Origin: Nocardia sp. CC227C | GTDB taxonomy: Bacteria; Actinomycetota; Actinomycetes; Mycobacteriales; Mycobacteriaceae | Assembly (NCBI RefSeq): GCF_030767025.1 | Contig: NZ_JASITE010000020.1 | Span: forward strand, 1 to 64,000 | DNA: 64,000 nt | Direction: 5' to 3' | In this document: positions 34,316-43,458 of the stretch, piece after piece | How positions within the stretch are numbered: position 1 is the first letter of the stretch | How the letters are laid out: every line of letters begins with the position of its first letter | Position numbers and translations under genes: made by a program | Notes under the pieces: model-generated | Told to the model about the DNA's origin: nothing | What the model saw: only the letters and a program-made list of their open reading frames with translations | The model's database searches: none

Positions 34316-37300
34316 CTATGCGTTGAAGTACTTTGCCTCCGGGTGCAGCAGTACGAACGCATCCGTCGACTGCTCCGGATGCAATTGCAGCTCCTCCGAC
34401 AGCGTCACTCCGATGCGGCCCGCTTCCAGCAGGTCCACCAGCTTGGCGCGGTCTTCGAGGTCCGGGCAGGCCCCGTAGCCGAAGGAGTAACGTGCTCCAC
34501 GGTATCCGAGTTTGAAGTAATCCAGCACATCGGCCGGGTCTTCGTCGGCGACCGAATGTCCTTCCAGCACAAGCTCTTCCCGAATACGGCGGTGCCAAAA
34601 CTCGGCCATCGCCTCGGTGAGCTGCACCCCGATGCCGTGCACCTCCAGATAGTCGCGGTAGTTGTTCTCCGCGAACAGCACGTTCGCGAAATCGGCGATG
34701 GGCTGGCCCATGGTGACCAGCTGGAACGGCAGCACATCCACCTGGCCGCGCTCGCGCGCCAGCTCCCGGGAGCGGATGAAGTCCGCGACGCACAGGAACC
34801 GGTCGCGCTGCTGGCGCGGGAAGGTGAACCGATACCGCTGCGGCGCATCGGGATCGGGTTCGGTGAGGACGATCACGTCGTCACCCTCGGATACCGCCGG
34901 GAAGTAGCCGTAGACGAGCGCCGCGTGCGCGAGCACCCCCTCGGCGGTGAGCCGGTCCAGCCAGTAGCGCAGCCGCGGGCGGCCCTCGGTCTCCACCAGT
35001 TCCTCGTAGGTGGGTCCGTCACCGGCGCGCTGGCCGCGCAGCCCCCACTGGCCCAGGAACAACGCCCGTTCGTCGAGCAGGCCCGAATACTCCTGCACCG
35101 ACAGCCCTTTCACCACGCGGGTGCCCCAGAACGGCGGCACCGCCACGGGCAGATCGGCGGCTACGTCGGAGCGTTCGGGCACCTCGATCGGTGTCTCCTT
35201 GGCGCGGCGTTCGGCGGCGATGCGCTTGGACCGCTCGTGGCGGGCCTTGCGCTCGGCGGCCTTCTCCCGCTCCGCGATGGCCTCCGGGGAATCCGGGTCG
35301 GGCCCGCCGCCGCGCTTGCGGGTCATGATCTCGTCCATGAGCCGCAGTCCCTCGAAGGCGTCGCGCGCGTAGTGCACGTCACCCTCGTACACCTCGGTGA
35401 GATCGTTCTCCACGTAGGCGCGGGTGAGCGCCGCGCCGCCGAGCAGCACCGGGAACTGCTCGGCCACCCCCTTGGCGTTGAGCTCCTCCAGGTTCTCCTT
35501 CATGATCACCGTGGACTTGACCAGCAGCCCGGACATGCCGATCACATCGGCCTTCTTGTCCACGGCGGCGTCGAGAATGGTCGCGATCGGCTGTTTGATG
35601 CCGAGGTTCACCACCTCGTAGCCGTTGTTGGACAGGATGATGTCGACCAGGTTCTTGCCGATGTCGTGCACGTCACCCTTGACGGTGGCCAGCACGATGC
35701 GCCCCTTGCCGGAGTCGTCGGTGGCCTCCATATGCGGTTCCAGGTGCGCCACCGCGGCCTTCATCACCTCGGCGGACTGGAGCACGAAGGGCAGCTGCAT
35801 CTGGCCCGAGCCGAACAGCTCGCCGACGGTCTTCATCCCGGCCAGCAGCGTCTCGTTGATGATCCGCAGCGGCGGCACTTCCCTCATGGCCTCGTCGAGA
35901 TCGGCCTCCATACCGGCCTTCTCGCCGTCGACGATGCGGCGTTCGAGCCGTTCGAACAGCGGCAGCGCGGCCAGTTCCTCGGCGCGTGAGGCCTTGGAGG
36001 AGGCCGCCGAGACACCCTCGAACAGCGCCATCAGCTTCTGCAGCGGGTCGTAGTCCTCGCCGCGGCGGTCGTAGACCAGATCCAGCGCCGCCTGGCGCTG
36101 CTCCTCGGGGATCCGGCTGATGGGCAGGATCTTGGAGGCGTGCACGATGGCCGAATCCAGTCCGGCCTCGACGCATTCGTGCATGAACACCGAGTTCAGC
36201 ACCTGCCGGGCGGCGGCGTTGAGACCGAAGGAGATATTGGACAGACCCAGCGTGGTCTGCACCCGCGGGTGCCGGCGCTTGAGTTCCCGGATGGCCTCGA
36301 TGGTTTCGATGCCGTCGCGGCGCGACTCCTCCTGGCCGGTGCCGAGCGTGAAGGTCAGGGTGTCGATGATGATGTCGGATTCGGCCAGCCCCCAGTTGCC
36401 GGTGATATCGGCGATGAGGCGTTCGGCGATCTCGACCTTCTTCTCGGCGGTGCGGGCCTGCCCCTCCTCGTCGATGGTCAGCGCCACCACGGCCGCGCCG
36501 TGCTCGGCGACCAGGCGCATGGTCTGCTGGAACCGCGAGTCGGGTCCGTCGCCGTCCTCGTAGTTGACCGAGTTGACCGCGCAGCGCCCACCGAGGTGCT
36601 CCAAACCCGCCTGCAACACCGGGGTTTCGGTGGAGTCGAGCATGATCGGCAGGGTGGACGCGGTCGCGAGCCGGCTCGCCAGCTCCCGCATGTCCTTGGT
36701 GCCGTCGCGGCCGACGTAGTCCACGCACAGGTCCAGCATGTGCGCGCCGTCGCGGGTCTGGTCCTTGGCGATGTCCAGGCACCTCTGCCAGTCCTCGGCC
36801 AGCATGGCATCACGGAATGCCTTGGAGCCGTTGGCATTCGTGCGCTCGCCGATCATCAGGACGGAGGCGTCCTGTTCGAACGGCACCGAGGTGTAGATCG
36901 ACGACACGCTCGGCTCGTGTTCGGGCTCCCGATGCGCGGGCGTGAGTTCGCGCACCGCCTCGGCCACCTGGCGGATGTGCTCCGGGGTGGTGCCGCAGCA
37001 GCCGCCGACCAGTGCCAGCCCGAATTCGGAGACGAACTGGCGCATGGCCACGGCCAGTTCCTCCGGCGTCAGCGGGTACACCGCGCCGTTCGCGCCCAGC
37101 ACCGGCAGGCCCGCGTTCGGCATGACCGAAACCGGCAGGTTGGCGTGCTTGGACAGATGCCGCAGATGCTCGCTCATCTCGTCCGGGCCGGTGGCGCAGT
37201 TCAGACCGATCATGTCCACGCCGAGGGGTTCGATGGCGGTGAGCGCCGCGCCGATCTCCGAGCCGACCAGCATGGTGCCGGTGGTCTCCACGGTGACGTG

Positions 37301-37894
37301 GGTGATGATCGGAATCCGGCGACCCGCCCGCGCCATGGCGTGCTGGCTGCCCACGATGGCCGCCTTCACCTGGAGCAGGTCCTGGCAGGTCTCCACCAGG
37401 ATGGCGTCCGCGCCGCCGTCGAGCATGCCCAGCGCGGCCTCGGTGTAGGCGTCGCGCAGCGAGGCGTAGGGCGCGTGCCCGAGGGTGGGCAGCTTGGTGC
37501 CGGGCCCCATGGATCCCAGCACGTAGCGGGGCGTGCCGTCGGCGGCGGGCCCCATCTCGTCGGCGACCTCCCGGGCCAGGCGGGTGCCGCGCTCGGACAG
37601 GTCGCGGATGCGGTCGGCGATGTCGTAGTCGGCCAGGTTGGGCAGATTGCAGCCGAAGGTGTTGGTCTCCACCGCGTCGGCGCCGGCCTCGAAGTACGCG
37701 CGGTGGATGTGTCGCAGTACGTCGGGGCGGGTTTCGTTGAGAATCTCGTTACAGCCCTCGAGCCCCCGGAAGTCGTCCATGGTCAAATCCGCCGCCTGCA
37801 ACATCGTGCCCATCGCACCGTCGCCGATCACGACACGCTTGCGGAGCGTGTCGAGTAGGGTGGTGTCGAACTCGGCGCGGGGGGACACAGACAT
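34316..37894 (-). CDS. metH: Cobalamin-dependent methionine synthase MetH
   Basis: Transfers a methyl group from methyltetrahydrofolate via methylcobalamin to homocysteine. The 1192-residue protein has all four modules: homocysteine/Zn domain (1 to about 330; GLNCATG and GGCCGTTPEH carry the zinc cysteines), pterin domain (about 350-620), cobalamin domain with DVHDIGKN containing the cobalt-ligating histidine (about 650-880), and the AdoMet reactivation domain (about 900-1192, seen as FSFGYGACPDL). The ATG at 37894 is chosen to give the mycobacterial length; an in-frame ATG at 37924 is possible. No cobalamin riboswitch is evident in the 187-bp upstream spacer. Confidence 0.97.
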   Translation of the reverse strand: MSVSPRAEFDTTLLDTLRKRVVIGDGAMGTMLQAADLTMDDFRGLEGCNEILNETRPDVLRHIHRAYFEAGADAVETNTFGCNLPNLADYDIADRIRDLSERGTRLAREVADEMGPAADGTPRYVLGSMGPGTKLPTLGHAPYASLRDAYTEAALGMLDGGADAILVETCQDLLQVKAAIVGSQHAMARAGRRIPIITHVTVETTGTMLVGSEIGAALTAIEPLGVDMIGLNCATGPDEMSEHLRHLSKHANLPVSVMPNAGLPVLGANGAVYPLTPEELAVAMRQFVSEFGLALVGGCCGTTPEHIRQVAEAVRELTPAHREPEHEPSVSSIYTSVPFEQDASVLMIGERTNANGSKAFRDAMLAEDWQRCLDIAKDQTRDGAHMLDLCVDYVGRDGTKDMRELASRLATASTLPIMLDSTETPVLQAGLEHLGGRCAVNSVNYEDGDGPDSRFQQTMRLVAEHGAAVVALTIDEEGQARTAEKKVEIAERLIADITGNWGLAESDIIIDTLTFTLGTGQEESRRDGIETIEAIRELKRRHPRVQTTLGLSNISFGLNAAARQVLNSVFMHECVEAGLDSAIVHASKILPISRIPEEQRQAALDLVYDRRGEDYDPLQKLMALFEGVSAASSKASRAEELAALPLFERLERRIVDGEKAGMEADLDEAMREVPPLRIINETLLAGMKTVGELFGSGQMQLPFVLQSAEVMKAAVAHLEPHMEATDDSGKGRIVLATVKGDVHDIGKNLVDIILSNNGYEVVNLGIKQPIATILDAAVDKKADVIGMSGLLVKSTVIMKENLEELNAKGVAEQFPVLLGGAALTRAYVENDLTEVYEGDVHYARDAFEGLRLMDEIMTRKRGGGPDPDSPEAIAEREKAAERKARHERSKRIAAERRAKETPIEVPERSDVAADLPVAVPPFWGTRVVKGLSVQEYSGLLDERALFLGQWGLRGQRAGDGPTYEELVETEGRPRLRYWLDRLTAEGVLAHAALVYGYFPAVSEGDDVIVLTEPDPDAPQRYRFTFPRQQRDRFLCVADFIRSRELARERGQVDVLPFQLVTMGQPIADFANVLFAENNYRDYLEVHGIGVQLTEAMAEFWHRRIREELVLEGHSVADEDPADVLDYFKLGYRGARYSFGYGACPDLEDRAKLVDLLEAGRIGVTLSEELQLHPEQSTDAFVLLHPEAKYFNA

Positions 37895-38081
37895 GTACTC
37901 AAGAGTAGTGGTCTGTCCCGACAATCCGGGCCCCGGTGCCGCCGGTCCACGCTATGAGACGCGGCGTGTCCGCGCGCCTCGCCGCTGACAGTTCGCCGTG
38001 TCACACCGCGGGCGATGTCGGCGTGTCCCGGAGGTGCGCGTCGTTGGCGCGTCATCCCGGCCGACACCGTAGGCTGACCGG

Positions 38082-38975
38082 GTGAACGCCAGTGAACCCC
38101 CGGTGCCTGCCGAGACGGACCTCCCTACCCTGCGGGATCCGGTCCTCGTCGCGGCCTTCGAAGGCTGGAACGATGCCGCCGATGCCGCCAGCGGAGCGGT
38201 GGAACACCTCGAACTCATCTGGGACTCGCAACCGCTGGCCGAACTCGACTCCGAGGACTATTACGACTATCAGGTGAACCGTCCGACCGTCCGCCAGGTC
38301 GACGGTGTCACCCGTGAGATCCAGTGGCCGTCCGCCATGCTGTCGGTGTGCTCCCCGCCCGGCAGCGAGCGCGATGTGGTGCTGCTGCGCGGTGTCGAAC
38401 CGAATATGCGGTGGCGCAGTTTCTGTGACGACATTCTCGAGTTCGTCGAACAACTCGGGGTGTCGACGGTGGTGATCCTCGGCGCGCTGCTGGCGGACAC
38501 CCCACACACCCGGCCGGTGCCCGTCACCGGGACCGCGTACAACAAAGAGGCCGCCGAGCGCTTCAATCTGGAGCAGACCCGCTACGAGGGACCGACCGGC
38601 ATCACGGGCGTCCTGCAGGACGCCTGCGTCAAGGCCGGGGTCCCGGCGGTGTCGTTCTGGGCCGCGGTTCCGCACTATGTCTCGCAGCCGCCCAATCCGA
38701 AGGCCGTGATCGCCCTGCTGCACCGTGTCGAGGATGTGCTCGATGTGGAGGTGCCGCTCGGCGGCCTGACCGGACAGGCCGACGAGTGGGAGGAGGCGGT
38801 CAACGAGATGACCTCGAGCGATGAGGAGATCACCGAGTACGTGCGCTCGCTCGAGGAGCGCGGCGACGCGGAGGTGGATCTCAACGACGCCATGTCCAAG
38901 ATCGACGGTGACGCCATCGCCGCCGAATTCGAGAAGTACCTGCGCAGACGCGGACGGGGCAGCTTCGGGCTGTAG
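38082..38975 (+). CDS. PAC2 family protein
   Basis: A 297-residue member of the PAC2 (proteasome assembly chaperone 2-like) family, related to Rv2125 and located beside metH as in mycobacteria. Features include DPVLVAAFEGWNDAADAASG, the LGALLADTPHTRPVPVTGTA strand-loop and an acidic C-terminal helix. It is convergent with nothing and divergent from metH. A TAGGCT hexamer six bases before the GTG suggests a leaderless transcript. The bacterial role is unsettled; a link to the proteasome is plausible but unproven. Confidence 0.9.
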   Translation: MNASEPPVPAETDLPTLRDPVLVAAFEGWNDAADAASGAVEHLELIWDSQPLAELDSEDYYDYQVNRPTVRQVDGVTREIQWPSAMLSVCSPPGSERDVVLLRGVEPNMRWRSFCDDILEFVEQLGVSTVVILGALLADTPHTRPVPVTGTAYNKEAAERFNLEQTRYEGPTGITGVLQDACVKAGVPAVSFWAAVPHYVSQPPNPKAVIALLHRVEDVLDVEVPLGGLTGQADEWEEAVNEMTSSDEEITEYVRSLEERGDAEVDLNDAMSKIDGDAIAAEFEKYLRRRGRGSFGL

Positions 38976-39011
38976 CGGGGGCGAAGTTAGGGCACCATTA
39001 CACTGGACCGG

Positions 39012-41864
39012 ATGACCTCGCCACGGATCGCCGCGTATCTGCACGGATACGGTGACCGTATCGCGGCGGTCCAGGATGGTCACGAAGTCCGATACGCCGA
39101 ATTAGCCGGATCAGTCGCCGAATTCGCGGAACGCCTCGGTACGGGACGTCGGCTTGTCGCCCTGGCGGCGCGCAACGACATCGGATCGCTGGTGGCCTAT
39201 CTCGGCGCGCTCGAGGCCGGATGCGCGGTGCTGCTCACCGAGACGGTGACCGAGGAACTGGTCGACATCTACGACCCCGACGTGGTCATCGCGGCCACCG
39301 CGGACGGCTCGACGCCCGCACCGCTCGTCCGGCGCGACGGATCGGCGCACACCCTGCACCCGGAGCTGGCGCTGCTGCTGAGCACCTCCGGCTCCACCGG
39401 CTCGCCGAAGCTGGTGCGGCTCTCCTATACCAATGTGCTGTCGAACGCGGCGGCCATCGCCGAGTACCTGGAGATCGAGCCGACCGACCGCGCCGCGACG
39501 ACGCTGCCGCTGTTCTACTGCTACGGGCTGTCGGTGGTACACAGCTATCTGCTGCGCGGTGCGAGCCTGCTGCTGACCAGCCGATCGGTGGTGGAGCCGG
39601 AGTTCTGGGCCGAGTTCGGCGCGCAGCGCGCCAGCTCCTTCGCGGCGGTGCCCTACACCATCGATCTGCTCGATCGCATCGGGTTCGAGCGCATGTCGCT
39701 GCCGCATCTGCGCTACGTCACCCAGGCGGGCGGGCGGCTCGCGCCCGCACGGGTCGCCGCCTACGCCCGGCTGGGCGCACGCCGCGGGTTCCGCTTCTAT
39801 GTCATGTACGGGCAGACCGAGGCCACCGCCCGCATGGCCTACCTGCCGCCCGACCTGGCGGCCGCCCATCCCGACTGCATCGGCATCCCCGTCCCCGGCG
39901 GAGCCTTCACGCTGGAGGCGGTCGACGAGGGCGGGCACGAACTGGTCTACCACGGCCCCAATGTGATGCTCGGCTACGCCGAAACCCCGGCGGACCTCGC
40001 CCTCGGCCCCACCCACACCGCCCTGCGCACCGGCGATCTGGCCTGCCGCACCGAGGACGGGCTGTACCGGGTGATCGGCCGCCGCAGCCGCTTCGCCAAG
40101 ATCTACGGCCTGCGCATCGACCTGCAACGCATCGAATCCGGGCTCGCCGCCGCCGGTTTCACCGCCTGCTGCACCGATGACGGCGAGACGCTGGTCGTCG
40201 CCGTCGAGGCGGAGGCCCCCGCGAGCGCGGATATCGCGAGTGCGGAACCGACCGGAGCCGCAGGCTCGACCGCCCGCGCCGCCACGCCCGGCCGGCGCAC
40301 CGCGTCCATCGTCACTCTGCTGAGAAGTGCCGGGCGAAGAGCACATCCGCTCGGTAAGCATGCCCCCTCGTTCGGAAGGTCCGTGCGCACGGGCGTTCCC
40401 GGCGTCGCGATCGCGCGCGCGGGCAGCCGTCATCTCGGGAGTGCCGTGGGCGACGAGGCGGTCGCGCCGCACGGTGCGGCAGCCGCACGGGAGGCGGCGC
40501 GCCTGTCCGGGCTGCCGGTCGCCGCGGTGCGGGTCGGTGTGGTGGCGTCGATTCCACGGCTACCCAATGGAAAACCGGACTATCCGAGCATTCGTCGCTT
40601 GGCGGGCGCGCACGACGCCACTCTCCCGCCGGGTGCCCATGGGGAATCCGGCACGGATGTCCGTAGCCCCTTCGCCCAGGCGCTCGGCCTCGATCGCGAG
40701 CGCATCGACTCCCGCGCCACCTTCGCCGAACTCGGCGGCGACTCACTGACTTTCGTCGCCCTGGCGGTGCGGCTCGATCGGGCGTTGGGGCAGCTTCCGG
40801 CCGACTGGCCGTCGCGCACCATCGCCGAACTCGAGGCGCTCCCCCGGCGGCGGACCCGATTCGGACGGTCGCTCGATACCAGCACCCTGTTGCGGGCGAT
40901 CGGCATCATGACGGTAATCGGCTCACATATCGGACTTTTCGCCCTCTGGGGCGGAGCGCACGTGCTGCTCGCGGCGGCGGGATTCAATTTCGCGCGCTTC
41001 GCCGTCACGGCGGCTCCGGCCGCCCCGCGCCTGCGCCACACCCTGCGCACCGCGGCCTTCATCGCCGTGCCGACGGCCGCCTGGGTGCTGCTCACCCTGC
41101 CGTTCACCGATTACTACGGCTGGCAGAATGTGCTGCTGCTCAACAAGATCCTGGGTCCGCACGACAGTCCGACGGCCGGGCACCTGTGGTTCATCGAGGT
41201 GGTGCTCTACCTCATCGTGGGCGCCGCGCTGCTGTTGCGCCTGCCGGTGGCCGATCGCTGGGAACGGTTGTCGCCGTTCTGGTTCGCGACCGGTCTGCTC
41301 GGCGTGGCGCTCATCTTCCGATATCGGACATTCGATCTGTACCGGCCGGACGATGCGCCCTTCTCACCGCTGGTGGCATGGTTCTTCCTGCTCGGCTGGG
41401 CAGCGGCCAAGGCCGAGACGGTGTGGCACCGGCTGTTGCTCAGCGCGATCGCGGTGGCGACGGTGCCGGGCTACTTCGGCGAAACCGACCGAGAGCGCAT
41501 GATTCTCGCCGGAATCCTGCTGCTCGTCTGGCTGCCGTCGGTGCGGGTGCCCGCACTGGTGGCGGGCACGGCCGCCCTGCTCGCGGAGGGCTCGCTGTTC
41601 GCGTATCTCCTGCACTGGCAGGTGTATCCGCTGTTCGGGCAGTATCACCTGGCGGCGCTGGCGGCCTCGCTGGCGGCGGGGTTGGCCGCCGCGCGGCTCA
41701 CCGGATGGGCTCGTTCCGCGCTCGTGCGCGCCGATATCGGTCGGAATGCGGCAGTGGGCCGCCGGTCAGCTGTCGATCGTCCAGACCTTCGCGGCCGCCT
41801 CCTGGGCCAGCTTCGCGATCAGAATGTCACGCGGAATCGTCTGACCGGCAAGGTGATCGAGTGA
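39012..41864 (+). CDS. Adenylation-carrier-acyltransferase-3 fusion protein
   Basis: A 950-residue single chain. Residues 1 to about 395 are an AMP-forming adenylation domain (STSGSTGSPKLVRLSYTN, YGQTEATARM, TGDL); the C-terminal subdomain resumes near 490 with the catalytic lysine in LPNGKPDY (Lys521). Residues about 400-490 are an Ala/Arg/Ser-rich insert. A peptidyl-carrier domain follows with the phosphopantetheine serine Ser578 in GGDSLTF. From about 625 to the end are roughly ten membrane helices of the OafA/acyltransferase_3 family. It probably activates a carboxylic acid, holds it as a thioester and transfers it at or across the membrane. TACACT eight bases before the ATG suggests a leaderless transcript. 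The last 33 codons overlap an opposite-strand gene. Confidence 0.85.
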   Translation: MTSPRIAAYLHGYGDRIAAVQDGHEVRYAELAGSVAEFAERLGTGRRLVALAARNDIGSLVAYLGALEAGCAVLLTETVTEELVDIYDPDVVIAATADGSTPAPLVRRDGSAHTLHPELALLLSTSGSTGSPKLVRLSYTNVLSNAAAIAEYLEIEPTDRAATTLPLFYCYGLSVVHSYLLRGASLLLTSRSVVEPEFWAEFGAQRASSFAAVPYTIDLLDRIGFERMSLPHLRYVTQAGGRLAPARVAAYARLGARRGFRFYVMYGQTEATARMAYLPPDLAAAHPDCIGIPVPGGAFTLEAVDEGGHELVYHGPNVMLGYAETPADLALGPTHTALRTGDLACRTEDGLYRVIGRRSRFAKIYGLRIDLQRIESGLAAAGFTACCTDDGETLVVAVEAEAPASADIASAEPTGAAGSTARAATPGRRTASIVTLLRSAGRRAHPLGKHAPSFGRSVRTGVPGVAIARAGSRHLGSAVGDEAVAPHGAAAAREAARLSGLPVAAVRVGVVASIPRLPNGKPDYPSIRRLAGAHDATLPPGAHGESGTDVRSPFAQALGLDRERIDSRATFAELGGDSLTFVALAVRLDRALGQLPADWPSRTIAELEALPRRRTRFGRSLDTSTLLRAIGIMTVIGSHIGLFALWGGAHVLLAAAGFNFARFAVTAAPAAPRLRHTLRTAAFIAVPTAAWVLLTLPFTDYYGWQNVLLLNKILGPHDSPTAGHLWFIEVVLYLIVGAALLLRLPVADRWERLSPFWFATGLLGVALIFRYRTFDLYRPDDAPFSPLVAWFFLLGWAAAKAETVWHRLLLSAIAVATVPGYFGETDRERMILAGILLLVWLPSVRVPALVAGTAALLAEGSLFAYLLHWQVYPLFGQYHLAALAASLAAGLAAARLTGWARSALVRADIGRNAAVGRRSAVDRPDLRGRLLGQLRDQNVTRNRLTGKVIE

Positions 41865-42071
41865 CGGCACCACGACATGGTGGGCATCGGCTCGCTTGAG
41901 TTCGGCGGTCAGCTCCGCGAATGCGGTGCCGTCGCCCGGAGTCGATTCATGGAACGTGGCGGCGAAGCAGAATCCGGCCGAGCTGGCGAGGGTGCACATG
42001 GCGCTCTCCCACTCGTCACCGCGGCCGTCGGCCAGATCGTCACGCACGTACCCATAGATCAACGCTTCCAC
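41766..42071 (-). CDS. Resolvase-fold protein lacking the catalytic serine
   Basis: A 101-residue protein with the outline of a serine-recombinase N-terminal domain: IYGYVRDDL, then AELTAELKRADAHHVVVPSL and DHLAG, where active resolvases have YxRVS and V..LDRLgR. The catalytic serine is replaced by aspartate in YVRDD, and there is no DNA-binding domain, so it is unlikely to recombine DNA. The GTG at 42071 is chosen because GGAGG lies nine to five bases before it. It is divergent from the XRE/TPR regulator, and its 3' end overlaps the adenylation fusion gene by 99 bp. Confidence 0.68.
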   Translation of the reverse strand: MEALIYGYVRDDLADGRGDEWESAMCTLASSAGFCFAATFHESTPGDGTAFAELTAELKRADAHHVVVPSLDHLAGQTIPRDILIAKLAQEAAAKVWTIDS

Positions 42072-42143
42072 CCGAACCTCCGTTGGATTGGGGATCTCGC
42101 TGTTCTGTTGTGTGCCCACTAACGACTATGGCGTTCTCGAAGA

Positions 42144-42173
42144 TGCAATTGCAGATGTCAACCCACTGACATC
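42144..42173. promoter_or_regulatory. Operator-like palindromes between resolvase-fold and XRE genes
   Basis: A 10-bp palindrome TGCAATTGCA (42144-42153) abuts a perfect 7-bp inverted repeat, GATGTCA (42154-42160) and TGACATC (42167-42173), with a 6-bp spacer. They lie in the 154-bp divergent promoter region, so the XRE protein is the likely binder. Confidence 0.6.
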
Positions 42174-42225
42174 CAGATGCCCTATCCGGGTCCACGCGGG
42201 GTTAACTGGTGAGATACTACAGAGC

Positions 42226-43458
42226 GTGTCCGGTGGCGACGATCGACCTGTCTGGGCTGTCCGAATGCGTGCCGAACGGGATGCTCGGGGGTGGTCACAG
42301 GCCGACGCCGTCCGCGCCATGCGCGGGAAGTCGAGCCACAACCTCCCCACCGACTCCACGTTGCTGCGCAACTGGCGGCGGTGGGAATCGGGCGAATCCC
42401 GCCCGGACGACTTCTACGCGCCCATTATCGCGGCGGCCTTCGACACCGTCACCGCGGCCTTTTTTCCCAAGTCACGGCCGAATCGGGACGATGAGATGCT
42501 GTCGGCGACCGGGATGGACACGCTCGAGTTCATCGGGCGGCTGCGCATGTCGGATGTCTCGGCGGCGACGCTGGACGCCATCCACATCACCGCCGACCGG
42601 CTCTGCTCGGAGTATCCGTGCACCGATCCGCACGAGCTGCACGCGGAGGGGACGGCGTGGTTGCGGCGAATTACCTCGCTACTGGACGGTCGTCTTACTC
42701 TCGCCCAGCATCGCGAGGTGCTGGTGCTCGCCGGGTGGGTCGCCCTACTGGTCGGTTGCGTAGATTACGACCTGGGCTGGCGCACCTCCGCCGAGGCCAC
42801 CAGGCGGGCCGCCCTGTCCCTGGGCCAGGAGGCCGACCATGCCGAAATCATCGGCTGGGGTGCGGAAATGGCGGCGTGGTTCGCCCTCACCCAGGGCAAC
42901 TACCGCGGCGCGATCGACGCCGTGGACTGCGCCCTCCCCGGTGCGGGCGCGCTCGGCGTCGGCGTGCAGCTCTCGGCGCAGCGCGCCAAGGCGTGGGCGC
43001 GCATCGGCGATCGCCGCGAGGTGGAATCGGCGCTGGCACAGGGCCGCTCGATACTCGACAAACTTCACCATCCGACCAATCTGGACAACCATTTCGTGGT
43101 GGACCCGCAGAAATTCGACTTCTACGCCATGGACTGCTGCCGCGTCGCCGGGGACGACCGCCTCGCCGAAAGCTATGCGTGGCAAGTCATCCGCAACTCC
43201 ACCGCACCCGACGGCACCATCCGCAAACCCATGCGCGTCTCCGAGGCGCACCTCACCCTCGCGGTGGTGGCGGTGCGCGATCGCAATCTGGAGCTCGCCG
43301 TCGACGAGGGAATCCAGGCGCTCACCGGCAAGCGCCGCTCCCTGCCCTCCCTCATGTGGATCGCGAGCGAGGCGGCACGCGAGATGATCGAACGCTTTCC
43401 GGGTGATCCGCGCACCCGCACCTATCTCGATCAGCTGCGCACCCTCGCCGCCAGCTGA
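42226..43458 (+). CDS. XRE-family regulator with C-terminal TPR-like helices
   Basis: A 410-residue DNA-binding protein. The first 75 residues form a helix-turn-helix (MRAERDARGWSQADAVRAMR, then TLLRNWRRWESGESRP), and the rest is alpha-helical with a TPR-like series, common in actinobacterial regulators that sense a peptide or protein partner. The GTG at 42226 is used; the frame is open 46 codons further but that part covers the promoter. GATACT about 10 bases upstream could be a -10. It is divergent from the resolvase-fold protein and 274 bp upstream of the Wadjet operon, which it might control. Confidence 0.75.
   Translation: MSGGDDRPVWAVRMRAERDARGWSQADAVRAMRGKSSHNLPTDSTLLRNWRRWESGESRPDDFYAPIIAAAFDTVTAAFFPKSRPNRDDEMLSATGMDTLEFIGRLRMSDVSAATLDAIHITADRLCSEYPCTDPHELHAEGTAWLRRITSLLDGRLTLAQHREVLVLAGWVALLVGCVDYDLGWRTSAEATRRAALSLGQEADHAEIIGWGAEMAAWFALTQGNYRGAIDAVDCALPGAGALGVGVQLSAQRAKAWARIGDRREVESALAQGRSILDKLHHPTNLDNHFVVDPQKFDFYAMDCCRVAGDDRLAESYAWQVIRNSTAPDGTIRKPMRVSEAHLTLAVVAVRDRNLELAVDEGIQALTGKRRSLPSLMWIASEAAREMIERFPGDPRTRTYLDQLRTLAAS

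Noticed and set aside
36140..37858. 572-codon plus-strand frame over metH
   Set aside because: Antisense shadow of a very well conserved gene; His/Gly/Val-rich composition.
37895..38081. Possible cobalamin or SAM riboswitch before metH
   Set aside because: I found no B12-box or SAM-IV core sequence on the minus strand, and the spacer is short and shared with a leaderless divergent gene.
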